Shown one piece after another: positions 1 to 8,455 of a DNA stretch of 28,832 bases. Made by a program: the position numbers and the translations under genes. The stretch covers positions 7,275 to 36,106 of the forward strand of contig DCWI01000009.1 of assembly GCA_002328825.1 (NCBI GenBank), written 5' to 3'. Source of the DNA: Nitrospiraceae bacterium UBA2166. GTDB taxonomy: Bacteria; Nitrospirota; Nitrospiria; Nitrospirales; UBA2166. Below the pieces are notes generated by a model. The model saw only the letters and a program-made list of their open reading frames with translations. It was not told the origin of the DNA and did not search any database. The stretch's first letter is position 1, and every line of letters begins with the position of its first letter.

Positions 1-2791
1 TAGGTGCGGCAGGCGTAGGTGCGGTGGATGAGAGTTCGAAGTTTGCAATTACTGACCTGTTCTGAAGTAACGAAATAAACTGGCAGGTTCCACTCAATGC
101 ATCATCGGCGATGAGAGAAACATTGCACGCGTCGCCACTCCATCCCGTGAAGATAGAGCCTGGATCAGGTGTGGCCGTGAACAGGACGGTCGAGTTGGCT
201 GCAAAATTGCTGGCGCATCCTGCTGCTGTGATGTCGGTTGACGTACATGCGATGCCGTCTGGGGTGCTGCTAATTGTCCCGGTTCCAGGTCCGGCACGAG
301 TAACGGTTACGAGGGGGAAGCTGCCTGGACCGCTGGTGGCAACACTAGAGACTTCATCGATCAGTTCTGTAAGGGTATTATTGTGTGTATTCTCTTCTCC
401 GGCAACGGGATCAATGACAACAAGCGCGAACATTCCGGCTATGGATCCAAGTCCCTTGACCTTGAACTTTATCTTCGCCTCTGTTCCAGGCTGAAGGTCG
501 TTAATTGAGATCGTTTGAAGAGGGGTATCATTCTCATCTAAACGTTCATCGGCTGACAGGAATAGGGACACAGGAATAGATGCGAGGCCTGCTCCCGTCG
601 GGTTGAACTGTCCACTGGCTCGTTCTGTTCCGGAATTGCTGATTGTCACTTTGATCTTGAGTCTATTGCCGCCTTGCTTTGCCTTCACTGTCAGTTTCGT
701 GATGGTCATGGAAAGGTCAGGCGCGTCCTTCACAAACAATTCTGCGGTGGAGAGGATGCCAATGCCTCCTGTCAGGAGCAGTTGCCCGTTTTGAAGCAGC
801 GTGGCCGTGTGTAGTTGGCGTGGTGTTGTCATTTGGGCGATGGCGGTGAAGGAGGCGTTCGTAGGATCAAATGTTTCTGCGACTGAACCTACCCCACCAG
901 CAAGGAGCACATGTCCGCTTGAAAGCAATGTGGCCGTGTGGAGTTCGTGTGTTGCCGCCATGGCTCCAATTGGGAGGAATGATTCAGTGGTCGGATCAAA
1001 CATCTCGGCCGTTTTACCTGAGGAGGCATCCTGAGCGATCCCTCCTGCGATGAGGACGGTACCATCAAGTAACAACGTAGCGGTGTGCAGGCTTCGAGCG
1101 GTTGTTAGGTCCTCGACTGCGGTGAATGATCCCGTGTTTGGGTCGAATATCTCAGCGGAGGAAAGCGCAAAAATGTCGCCGAGGCCACCGGCGAGAAGTA
1201 CGAGGCCATCCGACAATAGGGTGGCGGTGTGACGGCTTCGGGCGGTTGTCATGCTTCCAGCAGAGGTAAATGATTCTGTGCTGGGGTTGTATACTTCGGT
1301 GGTAGCAAGCACCCGGCCGTCTTCGCCTATTCCGCCGGTGACGAGGACACGTCCATCTGGAAGCAGGGTGGTGGTGTGACGGCTTCGGGCGGTTGTCAAA
1401 TTGTCGGTCTCGGTAAAGGACTCTGTGTCTAGATCAAATAACTCGGCCGTTCTGCCGCCACCTGCTCCTCCGGTAACCAGCACTCTCCCATCCGACAACA
1501 ACACTGCCGTGTGTTCATGTCGCGCCATGATCATGGTTCCTGTTGGGAAAAATGACTCGGCTGCGGGGTCAAATAGCTCAGCTGTTGCACCGCCGCCAAA
1601 CCCTCCGGCGATGAGAATCTGTCCTGTTGACAAGAGCGTTGCCGTGTGGCTTTGACGAGTTGCGATCATGTTGTTCGTTGCAATGAATCGGCCTACGAGT
1701 GCGGGTAGCCCTGGGGAGGCTACCTCGGTCGGTATTTCTTCTGGGAGCTCAAAAAACTCAGCGGTTGTGCTGCCACCAACTCCTCCTGCGATTAACACTT
1801 GTCCAGTCGACAAACGCGTTGCGGTCTGGAATGCGCGCTCCGTCGTCAAAGATTCTGTCGCAGAAAATTCGCCTGTCGTTGGGTCGAAAAGCTCTGCGGT
1901 AGAGCCTCCGGCTACGCCTCCTGCAACAAGTACCTGACCATTTGACAAGAGTGTTGCCGTTGGGCTCCTTCGCGCAGTCAGCAAACTGCTCGTTGGAGTA
2001 AACACTCCTGTTGTCAAGTCAAACAGTTCAGCGGTAGGCAATGTTAGCCCCTCTCCTGATCCCCCTACGATGAGTACTTGTCCGGTGGACAATAGTATTG
2101 CAGCGTGGTTGCTGCGGGTGGCCGTCATATTGTTGGTTGAGGCAAATCTTTCGGTGATTGGGTCGTAGAGTTCGGCCGTTGCCGCACCATCAGTGCCTCC
2201 CGTCAGGAGCACCTGTCCATTCGTGAGACTGGTGGCGCGGTGAAACATTCGTGCAGAGGTCAGACTGTCTGTCAAGGTGAAGGTTCCAGTTGCCGGATCG
2301 TATCGTTCAGCGGTTGAGAGGGCTCTGCCATCCGAGCCTGTTCCTCCGGCAATGAGTACCTGTCCATCCGGCAATCGCGTTGCCGTGTGATTGCTCCGAG
2401 CTGTGGTCATGCTGCCTGTTGAGGTAAAAAGTCCTGTTGCCGGGTCAAACAGCTCAGTTGATGTGCCACTACCTACGCCGCCGGCAATGAGCACCTGCCC
2501 ATTATTCAAAAGGGTTGCGGTATGAAGGGTGCGGGTCACAACCATGTTTCCTGCAGGGGAGAATCCTGAACTTGCTGGGTCAAACAGTTCCGCTGTCGTT
2601 CCCGCATCTGATCCGCCGGTGATGAGCACCTGCCCATTATTCAAAAGGGTTGCGGCATGAAAGATGCGCGGCTCAGTAAGGGTGCCGGTGGAGGTAAATG
2701 TTTGGCCCATGGCAGATACGCTGTTCCCGAGAATGACAGCCATTCCGACTGTTAGCATGACTAGCAAGCAAGTGTTCGTTGTACGTATCAC
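1..2791 (-). CDS. Secreted Kelch-repeat protein with CARDB-like and bacterial-repeat domains (3' end outside window)
   Basis: The reading frame is open on the minus strand from 2791 to the left edge, at least 930 codons, with no stop. I choose GTG at 2791 because GGAGGG at 2797-2802 sits 5 nt upstream; GTG at 2797 is too close. Residues 1-27 form a signal peptide (hydrophobic LLVMLTVGMAVILG, then NSVSA). Fourteen Kelch-type units of about 45-56 residues follow (consensus TARSxHTATLLxxGQVLIAGG, then TAELFDP), roughly residues 30-705, about 690-2700. A CARDB-like domain comes next (starts DLSMTITKL, ends EENTHNNTL), then a domain rich in Gly, Cys and Trp (GWSGDAC) resembling the InlB-B/bacterial repeat family. 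The visible end is a Thr/Pro/Ala linker. Kelch repeats build beta-propellers that bind proteins or glycans, so an extracellular binding or scaffold role is likely; the ligand is unknown. A C-terminal sorting domain may lie outside. Confidence 0.9.
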   Translation of the reverse strand, partial: MIRTTNTCLLVMLTVGMAVILGNSVSAMGQTFTSTGTLTEPRIFHAATLLNNGQVLITGGSDAGTTAELFDPASSGFSPAGNMVVTRTLHTATLLNNGQVLIAGGVGSGTSTELFDPATGLFTSTGSMTTARSNHTATRLPDGQVLIAGGTGSDGRALSTAERYDPATGTFTLTDSLTSARMFHRATSLTNGQVLLTGGTDGAATAELYDPITERFASTNNMTATRSNHAAILLSTGQVLIVGGSGEGLTLPTAELFDLTTGVFTPTSSLLTARRSPTATLLSNGQVLVAGGVAGGSTAELFDPTTGEFSATESLTTERAFQTATRLSTGQVLIAGGVGGSTTAEFFELPEEIPTEVASPGLPALVGRFIATNNMIATRQSHTATLLSTGQILIAGGFGGGATAELFDPAAESFFPTGTMIMARHEHTAVLLSDGRVLVTGGAGGGRTAELFDLDTESFTETDNLTTARSRHTTTLLPDGRVLVTGGIGEDGRVLATTEVYNPSTESFTSAGSMTTARSRHTATLLSDGLVLLAGGLGDIFALSSAEIFDPNTGSFTAVEDLTTARSLHTATLLLDGTVLIAGGIAQDASSGKTAEMFDPTTESFLPIGAMAATHELHTATLLSSGHVLLAGGVGSVAETFDPTNASFTAIAQMTTPRQLHTATLLQNGQLLLTGGIGILSTAELFVKDAPDLSMTITKLTVKAKQGGNRLKIKVTISNSGTERASGQFNPTGAGLASIPVSLFLSADERLDENDTPLQTISINDLQPGTEAKIKFKVKGLGSIAGMFALVVIDPVAGEENTHNNTLTELIDEVSSVATSGPGSFPLVTVTRAGPGTGTISSTPDGIACTSTDITAAGCASNFAANSTVLFTATPDPGSIFTGWSGDACNVSLIADDALSGTCQFISLLQNRSVIANFELSSTAPTPAAP

Positions 2792-3206
2792 ACGCACCCT
2801 CCCTCATACTCAGGTTGATCTTTATGTATGCTACATAACCAATACACCGTAGCGTACACCCACGCACCGTAGCATACCATACTTAGGGGGTTTTTTGTGT
2901 ATAAACGAGTAAGCTGTAGCAATAATGTTCATATGGCGGACAGTAGGGCGAGGGAGAGTGCGGTGACTGGCAGAAGCTAGGGGAAGCTCTGCGCGCAAAG
3001 CGTGAATGATTTCTGTGTAGAGAATTTTCTCTCGGCCGCTTTCTGTCCTCGCAAAAGAAACGTAGGTCGTGATGAATATTTAGAATTGGAGAGAGAGTTG
3101 TTGATTGAGAATGATGATTACATATTTAAATTATTTTGTTGTTGATATTGTTTGTGGTGAGATTGGACGCGTGATTGCTGAACGCAGTTCAGGTCATGTA
3201 TTGATG
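2792..3206. other. Intergenic region upstream of the Kelch gene
   Basis: These 415 bases hold no convincing gene on either strand. The part nearest the Kelch gene carries the repeated element described separately at 2826-2877. The rest is AT-richer toward 3060-3180 and has no clear terminator, tRNA or long hairpin that I can see. The lipocalin-like gene ends at its far side on the same strand, so its terminator and the Kelch promoter should both lie here. Confidence 0.6.
2826..2877 (-). promoter_or_regulatory. Direct and inverted repeat element upstream of the Kelch gene
   Basis: On the plus strand CACCGTAGCGTAC (2845-2857) and CACCGTAGCATAC (2865-2877) are 13-bp direct repeats with one mismatch and exactly 20 bp apart. 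GTATGCTAC at 2826-2834 is the exact inverse of GTAGCATAC at 2869-2877. The element ends 35 bp from the GTG start at 2791. Two sites about two helical turns apart plus an inverted half-site is a layout expected of an activator or repressor operator. I could not fit a convincing -35/-10 pair. The function is inferred and the repeats are directly seen. Confidence 0.5.
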
Positions 3207-3641
3207 TTAAGGTAGTCGTTCCCAGAGGGCGTGGACAATCTGGTGATGTCCGCCAAGCATGAGAGGGGGTGTTGTCAAAAGGAGACGGTTTCCCGAAAAC
3301 TCAAAGAAGCGTGTTTGTATTGTCCCTTTCCAATTCGGAAACAAGCTACATTCCAAGATATGCGCTATGGTTCCTTGTGGTTCATTGACATCGTAGGTTC
3401 CGCAGTATGCCATATACCCTTGGAAGGCTGTTCGGGTTTCCTCAGCACTACCCTGTAACGGATCCCCTGACGAAAATGCTACTCGATCATGGCGCATAAC
3501 GTGTCCGGACATGTATCCATGCACGTCATACATGATCATTCCGGCGGGATCCTGGCCGAATGGATAACTCACGGCTCCATCCGGCCGGTGAAATTCAAAT
3601 GAGACCAATTTCCATGTTCCTATAAATTGCGCGTTTCCCAA
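3207..3641 (-). CDS. Lipocalin-like domain protein
   Basis: This 144-residue protein matches the small lipocalin-like family (Pfam Lipocalin_5 type). It opens with the family hallmark FIGTWKLVSFEF, continues with YPFGQDPAGMIMYDVHGYMS, and consists of alternating strands typical of an eight-stranded barrel. No signal peptide is visible, so it is probably cytoplasmic. Members are annotated mainly by fold, and no ligand can be named from the sequence. It begins 12 bp after nth ends on the same strand and is probably the last gene of the minus-strand row that starts at the ferredoxin. The length is normal for the family. Confidence 0.8.
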   Translation of the reverse strand: MGNAQFIGTWKLVSFEFHRPDGAVSYPFGQDPAGMIMYDVHGYMSGHVMRHDRVAFSSGDPLQGSAEETRTAFQGYMAYCGTYDVNEPQGTIAHILECSLFPNWKGTIQTRFFEFSGNRLLLTTPPLMLGGHHQIVHALWERLP

Positions 3642-3653
3642 TGGTTCTCTTTC

Positions 3654-4307
3654 TTAACGGGCAGGTATTGAGGTAAACATCGTTTTTTCATTAAAGGCAC
3701 ACAGATCGTGAATCATGCATGTGGGGCAGTTTGGTTTTCGTGCCTTGCAGACGTAACGTCCGTGTAAGATAAGCCAATGGTGTGTGTGTTGGTGCCATTT
3801 CCTAGGCACTCTCGTTTCTAGGCCCCTCTCCACTGCAAGGGGCGTTGTCCCTGGCGCGAGTCCTGTCCGGTTGCTGACTCGAAAGATATGGGTATCGACT
3901 GCAATGGTTGGGGTTCCGAACGCGCAGTTCAAAACTACATTGGCTGTCTTTCTTCCTACGCCAGGCAATGCCTCAAGGTGCTCTCTCGTTGAGGGAACTT
4001 GCCCGTTATGCTCGGCGACAAGTATTCGACTCAGTTGGATAATGTTTTTTGCCTTTGTGTTGTATAAACCGATGGTTTTTATGTAGAGACGAAGGCGGCG
4101 CTCGCCTAAGCGAAGCATTTTTTCTGGTGTGTCTGCGTAGGCAAAGAGTGCAGGTGTGGCTTTATTGACTCCCACATCTGTAGCCTGTGCTGACAAGACC
4201 ACAGCGATGAGAAGGGTGTATGGATTTACGGACTCTAGTTCGGTGCGAGGTGCCGGGTTTTGGGCGGAGAGCCGACGAAACATTGTATTCACTGTCGATG
4301 GTTTCAT
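3654..4307 (-). CDS. nth: Endonuclease III (DNA glycosylase/AP lyase)
   Basis: This 217-residue protein removes oxidised pyrimidines and cleaves the abasic site in base excision repair. The helix-hairpin-helix LPGVGRKTANVVLN carries the catalytic lysine K120, and the catalytic aspartate is D138 in VDTHIFRV. The C-terminal 4Fe-4S ligands C187, C194, C197 and C203 show the standard C-x6-C-x2-C-x5-C spacing. These positions coincide with E. coli Nth, which supports the ATG at 4307. About 170 bp separate it from proS upstream and no strong promoter is seen there. It is a complete, ordinary copy, and its cluster fits the Fe-S theme of the wider region only by coincidence. Confidence 0.97.
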   Translation of the reverse strand: MKPSTVNTMFRRLSAQNPAPRTELESVNPYTLLIAVVLSAQATDVGVNKATPALFAYADTPEKMLRLGERRLRLYIKTIGLYNTKAKNIIQLSRILVAEHNGQVPSTREHLEALPGVGRKTANVVLNCAFGTPTIAVDTHIFRVSNRTGLAPGTTPLAVERGLETRVPRKWHQHTHHWLILHGRYVCKARKPNCPTCMIHDLCAFNEKTMFTSIPAR

Positions 4308-4477
4308 TGTTCAAACACAATGAGAGGGCAGCACATATGAATGGGGTATTGCTAGGATACTCAAATAGTTTGTCCTGTGCATTCGGAACACGGCAATGTA
4401 CTGAGGCGCATGTGCGTTGATTGTTGTGATTATTGGCGATATGCGCACAAGCCTGAAGGTTCTTTTCAACATGCTGC

Positions 4478-5923
4478 TTAGTATGCTCTGGCAAAGATGG
4501 CCATTTGACTTGTTCTTTTTCCTGTTAGAATACACTGTCCTTCCTCGGTAGTGCTGTCGAGAGGGAGACAACGAAGAGTCGCCTTGGTTTCCTCTTGGAT
4601 GCGTTCTTCATCTTGAGTGGTGCCTGCCCAATGGACATGGAGAAACCCTTCTTTTTCCTGCAACACCTCCTGAAATGCAGTATACGAGGTTACACGATGC
4701 GTATTGTCGGCACGCGTTTGCAACGCTTGGAGACGTAGGTTTTCTTGAATTGAATGAAGCAGCGTTTGTGTTTCATGAGCAACCTCAGAGAGTGGAATCC
4801 CGAAGCTTTTTCCTTCCTTTCCAGGACGGTCACGGCGTGCGAATACCACGCTTTGCTGTTGTACGTCTCTAGGTCCGATCTCAATGCGCATGGGTACCCC
4901 ACGCATCTCCCAATCATTGTACTTAAACCCTGGAGTTTGGTCGTCCCGACGGTCAACTTTGACGCGAATGCCTTTGTCTCGAAGGTTCGTGTGAACGCGG
5001 TCAACGACTTCCAAGACGGAGACTCGCTCGGCTTCTTTTCGCCAAATGGGCACGATCACAACTTGAATGGGTGCGAGTACGGGAGGGAGACGAAGCCCCT
5101 GATTATCGCCGTGGGCCATGATCACAGCTCCGACCATCCGTGTGCTTATGCCCCAGCTTGTGGTGTGGCACAACTGACTGACATTGTTCTGGTCGAGGAA
5201 TTTGATCTGATTCATCTGAGCAAACTTTGTTCCTAAGTAGTGACTTGTGCCCATTTGTAATGCCCATTTATTTCCCATCATGCCTTCTATTGTGTAGGTG
5301 TTGACTGCACCGGGAAATGTTTCTCTGTCACTTTTGATGCCTTTAATCACTGGGATAGCCGCATCGTTTTCTGCAAAGTCGACGTAGACATCGAGCATTC
5401 GTAATGTCTCTTCTCTTGCCTCGTCTTCCGTTGCGTGTGCGGTATGACCTTCTTGCCAGAGAAACTCTGTTGTGCGCAGAAAGGGGCGATTTCTCATTTC
5501 CCAGCGCACCACGTTGGCCCATTGGTTAATCAATAATGGCAGATCACGATAGGATTGAATCCACTTCGCGTAATGGTGACCGATAATGGCTTCTGACGTT
5601 GGGCGAACGACCAATGGTTCTTCTAAGGTGCTTCCCCCGCCTATCGTCACAACCGCAAGTTCAGGGTCAAACCCTTTCACATGCTCCGCTTCTTTTTGAA
5701 AAAGACTCTTTGGGATGAAGAGAGGGAAATATGCGTTGACATGGCCGGTGTCTTTAAAACGGCGATCGAGTCCTGATTGGATCGCTTCCCAGAGTGCGTA
5801 ACCGTAGGGTCGAATCACCATTGATCCACGCGCTTCTGAGTTTTCAGCCAGTTCAGCCTCACGAATAATGTCAAGATACCATCGTGAGTAATCTTCGCTT
5901 TGCGGTGTAATGTTATTGGTCAT
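4478..5923 (-). CDS. proS: Prolyl-tRNA synthetase, short archaeal/eukaryotic-like form
   Basis: This 481-residue class II synthetase charges tRNA-Pro with proline. Visible elements are RPTSE (107-111), motif 2 starting at R140 (RWEMRNRPFLRTTEFLWQEG) and motif 3 near 262-286 (GDNQGLRLPPVLAP). An anticodon-binding domain and a C-terminal extension ending in FARAY follow. Motifs 2 and 3 lie close together, so the editing insertion of long bacterial ProRS is absent; with the terminal Tyr this marks the ProS type 3 group. The ATG at 5923 is 12 bp after the DUF523 stop, so the two are probably co-transcribed. A tRNA-Pro(GGG) gene lies elsewhere in the window. Confidence 0.95.
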   Translation of the reverse strand: MTNNITPQSEDYSRWYLDIIREAELAENSEARGSMVIRPYGYALWEAIQSGLDRRFKDTGHVNAYFPLFIPKSLFQKEAEHVKGFDPELAVVTIGGGSTLEEPLVVRPTSEAIIGHHYAKWIQSYRDLPLLINQWANVVRWEMRNRPFLRTTEFLWQEGHTAHATEDEAREETLRMLDVYVDFAENDAAIPVIKGIKSDRETFPGAVNTYTIEGMMGNKWALQMGTSHYLGTKFAQMNQIKFLDQNNVSQLCHTTSWGISTRMVGAVIMAHGDNQGLRLPPVLAPIQVVIVPIWRKEAERVSVLEVVDRVHTNLRDKGIRVKVDRRDDQTPGFKYNDWEMRGVPMRIEIGPRDVQQQSVVFARRDRPGKEGKSFGIPLSEVAHETQTLLHSIQENLRLQALQTRADNTHRVTSYTAFQEVLQEKEGFLHVHWAGTTQDEERIQEETKATLRCLPLDSTTEEGQCILTGKRTSQMAIFARAY

Positions 5924-5935
5924 GTATTTGCCTTA

Positions 5936-6505
5936 TCACGTCGTACTCCTTTGGTATTCTACGACACGTTCAATGAATTGGTTTCGTATATCGCGGTGTT
6001 GTAAGCGGGTTTCATCTTCGACGGGAAGCGATGGGTAGTGCGTGGTGACCACTGAAGCGAATAACCCTTGCCCATGAGCAACGATAGCGTTGGCTTGGTA
6101 TATTGGAACGGAGTCTATCCCGCAGGATGGTGAGCGTGCTTTCAGAATAAATCCGTGGATGCCAAAGAGTAGATCGCGCATACGATCGTTCGCAAATTTT
6201 AGCATCATTGATGTTACATCTTGGTTGGAGTCTGACATTACTAATCTTGGCGTGGCCGGTGTCCCTATCATCTTGAGAGTTTCGCGTGGGATAGCAAGCC
6301 CACATTCAACCTCAGGACATACGAGAATCCATTGGAAATGGGGTCCTAAGTCCTTCGCAATCACTGGGGTATTCTTATGTTCCCCATCGTACCGGACGCG
6401 TTCGCCAAGCAAACATCTACTAATGCCAACACGGGGACGAGGCGGGATGTCACTGGATTCCATGGAGACATTGGGAGTCATGAATTCATGCAAAGGGTTC
6501 GTCAC
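5936..6505 (-). CDS. DUF523 protein (TudS/YbbK-like putative Fe-S desulfurase)
   Basis: This is a 189-residue protein of the DUF523 family. The conserved blocks are GISRCLLGERVRYDGEHK (C31), CPEVECGLAIPRE (C63, C68) and LKARSPSCGID (C128). Characterised relatives such as 2-thiouracil desulfurase TudS bind a 4Fe-4S cluster through three cysteines in equivalent blocks, so C31, C63 and C128 are the likely ligands. The DUF1722 domain fused in some relatives is absent. The GTG start at 6505 overlaps the stop of the 44-residue upstream protein (GTGA), suggesting coupling. In-frame ATGs at codons 9 and 15 are alternatives, since the first conserved block begins only near residue 25. The true substrate is unknown; desulfuration of a thiolated base is an inference from the family. 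Confidence 0.85.
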   Translation of the reverse strand: MTNPLHEFMTPNVSMESSDIPPRPRVGISRCLLGERVRYDGEHKNTPVIAKDLGPHFQWILVCPEVECGLAIPRETLKMIGTPATPRLVMSDSNQDVTSMMLKFANDRMRDLLFGIHGFILKARSPSCGIDSVPIYQANAIVAHGQGLFASVVTTHYPSLPVEDETRLQHRDIRNQFIERVVEYQRSTT

Positions 6506-6636
6506 AGATTGTTTTTGAAATTCTTTTTCACTCGTTTTGTGTTGAAATAGCGGTAGATGCGAACGACAAGTGGAATGGCGATGATAAGCACAATGGTTGC
6601 ACCCATGAAAAATTCTTCTTCGGAAATGGCGTACAT
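6502..6636 (-). CDS. 44-residue single-pass membrane protein
   Basis: ATG at 6636 lies 3 nt after the queC stop and the frame closes with TGA at 6502-6504, which overlaps the GTG of the DUF523 gene. The product has an acidic start (MYAISEEEFF), a hydrophobic segment of about 18 residues (MGATIVLIIAIPLVV) and a strongly basic tail (KRVKKNFKNNL), so the tail should be cytoplasmic by the positive-inside rule. The exact fit between two neighbours and the clear membrane-protein composition argue for a real gene. I do not recognise a family. It could be a small anchor or accessory subunit, with no function assignable. Confidence 0.65.
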   Translation of the reverse strand: MYAISEEEFFMGATIVLIIAIPLVVRIYRYFNTKRVKKNFKNNL

Positions 6637-6639
6637 GAG

Positions 6640-7338
6640 TTAACGAGCCTCCAGTGCCGGATCCGGAATGCCTGCCTCTTGAAACCCTTTTTCTCGGAGG
6701 AGGCAGCTATCGCATTCGCCACACGGCTTGTCCTGAGGTGATGGATCATAACAACTGTGAGTAAGGCCGAGCGGCACTCCGAGTTCGATGCCTTTCAGAA
6801 TAATCTCTGCCTTGGTGAACTGAATTAGTGGTGCATACACTGTGATTGGTGATCCCTCTATCCCTTGCTGTGTGCCGAGGCGAGACAGTTCATTAAATGC
6901 CATTACGAACTCAGGGCGACAGTCTGGATATCCTGCGTAGTCGAGTACATTGGCGCCAAAAAAAATAGTTGCTGCGCCAAGTGATTCTGCCCATCCGAGG
7001 GCAAGAGAAAGAAAGATAGTGTTTCGTCCTGGCACGTAGGTGGAGGGGATGCCTTGTCCAATGCGTTCGATCGATCTTCCTTTTGGTATGGGGATTGAAG
7101 TGGTGAGAGCGGATCGACTGATGGTGCGGAGATCAACATCAAGAACTAGAGAAGAGGCAGTTTGCAGGTTCGTAGCGACTTGTTGGGCTCGGATGATTTC
7201 AATTTTGTGATGTTGACCATAATTCAGAATGAGACAGTGGCATTCATACCCATCGGCCATTGCGAGTGCGATGGTGACAGCCGAGTCTAGGCCGCCGCTG
7301 GTAAGTACCACGGCTTTGTTAGCATTGGTCATACTCAT
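6640..7338 (-). CDS. queC: 7-cyano-7-deazaguanine synthase
   Basis: This 232-residue enzyme converts 7-carboxy-7-deazaguanine to preQ0 using ATP and ammonia, in queuosine biosynthesis. The PP-loop SGGLDSAV is at residues 14-21, the GxYVPGRNTIFLSLA-type block near 108-125, and zinc ligands C196, C206, C209 and C212 (SCYDPS, CGECDSC) near the end. Its ATG at 7338 overlaps the stop of the HtrA gene as ATGA, indicating translational coupling; M3 is an alternative start. No queD, queE or queF is visible in the window, so the rest of the pathway must be elsewhere. Length and motifs are standard. Confidence 0.97.
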   Translation of the reverse strand: MSMTNANKAVVLTSGGLDSAVTIALAMADGYECHCLILNYGQHHKIEIIRAQQVATNLQTASSLVLDVDLRTISRSALTTSIPIPKGRSIERIGQGIPSTYVPGRNTIFLSLALGWAESLGAATIFFGANVLDYAGYPDCRPEFVMAFNELSRLGTQQGIEGSPITVYAPLIQFTKAEIILKGIELGVPLGLTHSCYDPSPQDKPCGECDSCLLREKGFQEAGIPDPALEAR

Positions 7339-8405
7339 GAAAGCGGTCGCTCTCCGAGGGTGATGTTCATGGTGTGTTGTTTTTTGTCACGGATAATCGT
7401 GACGCGCAATGTCATCCCGGGTCTATGGCGACGTATCTCTCGACTGAGTTCTTCGACCGATGTGACGGATTTTCCATCAAGGGAGATAATTACATCGCCT
7501 CCAATGATCACGATGGAGTTCCCAATCCGCGCTTGCCGAGTTCCGCCACGAAGCCCTGCCTTGGCGGCTGGACTGTTCTTAACGACACGCCAAACCAGCA
7601 CTCCTTGCTTTACAGGGAGCTCAAGAGCCTTCGCAAATCTTGGAAGAAGGGTCCGCATCTCAATGCCCATCCACGGATAGGACACGTATCCCTTGCTGAT
7701 GAGCTCGTCAATGATGCGTTGTGCCGTATGAATGGGAATAGCAAAGCCAATGCCTACGCTTCCACCAGAGGGTGTAAAAATTACGGTATTGATTCCGATC
7801 ATTTCTCCAGAGGAATCCAGTAGTGGGCCACCGGAGTTTCCTGGATTAATCGCTGCATCAGTCTGTATCACGTTTTCAAGCTCAACTCCACCAGCTTGTA
7901 TGGTTTTGCGAATGGAGCTAATCACTCCTGTTGTAAGCGTTTGGTCCAAGCCGAAGGGGTTACCAATTGCAAGGACTTTTTGCCCAGTTCGGAGATTGCG
8001 CGAATCGCCCATGGAGATAACCGAGAGTCGTTCAGGAGGGGCATCGATGCGAAGTGTGGCCAAGTCACTCAGCGGATCAGCTCCGACGAGTTGGGCTTCC
8101 CACTGAGTTCCATCCGACAGGGTGACTTCAAGTCGCTGGGCTCCTCGTACTACATGATAGTTCGTCACGATATGTCCGCGCCGATCGATGATCGCGCCAG
8201 ATCCAGACCCTTCTTGCGGAATTGGTGTCATGAAAAAATCGTACGACACGGATCGAGTCGTGATATTCACAACCGCTGCCTTGGTATTGTTGTAGACCTG
8301 AATGGTATTTTCTTCATCCTGAGTGTGTGCCGGTGAATAGGATGGATGCACGAACAACAGGAACACAATTGCAAGCGTCAGAAATGTATTGTTGTCAAAT
8401 GGCAT
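7335..8405 (-). CDS. HtrA/DegP-type periplasmic serine protease, single PDZ
   Basis: This 356-residue trypsin-fold protease has an N-terminal hydrophobic signal segment (residues 5-20, FLTLAIVFLLFV). The catalytic triad is H84 (TNYHVV), D114 (SDLATL) and S191 (NPGNSGGP). One PDZ domain covers roughly 250-350 (AGLRGG, then GDVIISLDG). With one PDZ it is organised like DegS or short HtrA rather than two-PDZ DegP. It should degrade or sense misfolded proteins in the periplasm, either free or tethered by an uncleaved signal. It follows the ABC exporter by 50 bp and overlaps queC by 4 bp, so it belongs to the same transcription unit. The function beyond quality control is unknown. Confidence 0.93.
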   Translation of the reverse strand: MPFDNNTFLTLAIVFLLFVHPSYSPAHTQDEENTIQVYNNTKAAVVNITTRSVSYDFFMTPIPQEGSGSGAIIDRRGHIVTNYHVVRGAQRLEVTLSDGTQWEAQLVGADPLSDLATLRIDAPPERLSVISMGDSRNLRTGQKVLAIGNPFGLDQTLTTGVISSIRKTIQAGGVELENVIQTDAAINPGNSGGPLLDSSGEMIGINTVIFTPSGGSVGIGFAIPIHTAQRIIDELISKGYVSYPWMGIEMRTLLPRFAKALELPVKQGVLVWRVVKNSPAAKAGLRGGTRQARIGNSIVIIGGDVIISLDGKSVTSVEELSREIRRHRPGMTLRVTIIRDKKQHTMNITLGERPLS

Positions 8406-8455
8406 GACTTTCGAGGTTCCTATTCCAATGCGAGACGAAACTCATAACATGGTAT

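Noticed and set aside
1..2700. Many plus-strand open frames and a CRISPR-like appearance of regular repeats
   Set aside because: The minus strand is one uninterrupted frame encoding Kelch repeats. The 135-150 bp periodicity is coding, units are diverged, and no spacers exist.
4162..4494. 110-codon minus-strand frame overlapping nth and proS
   Set aside because: It lies largely in another frame of nth, with no motif; the overlapping nth and proS frames are certain.
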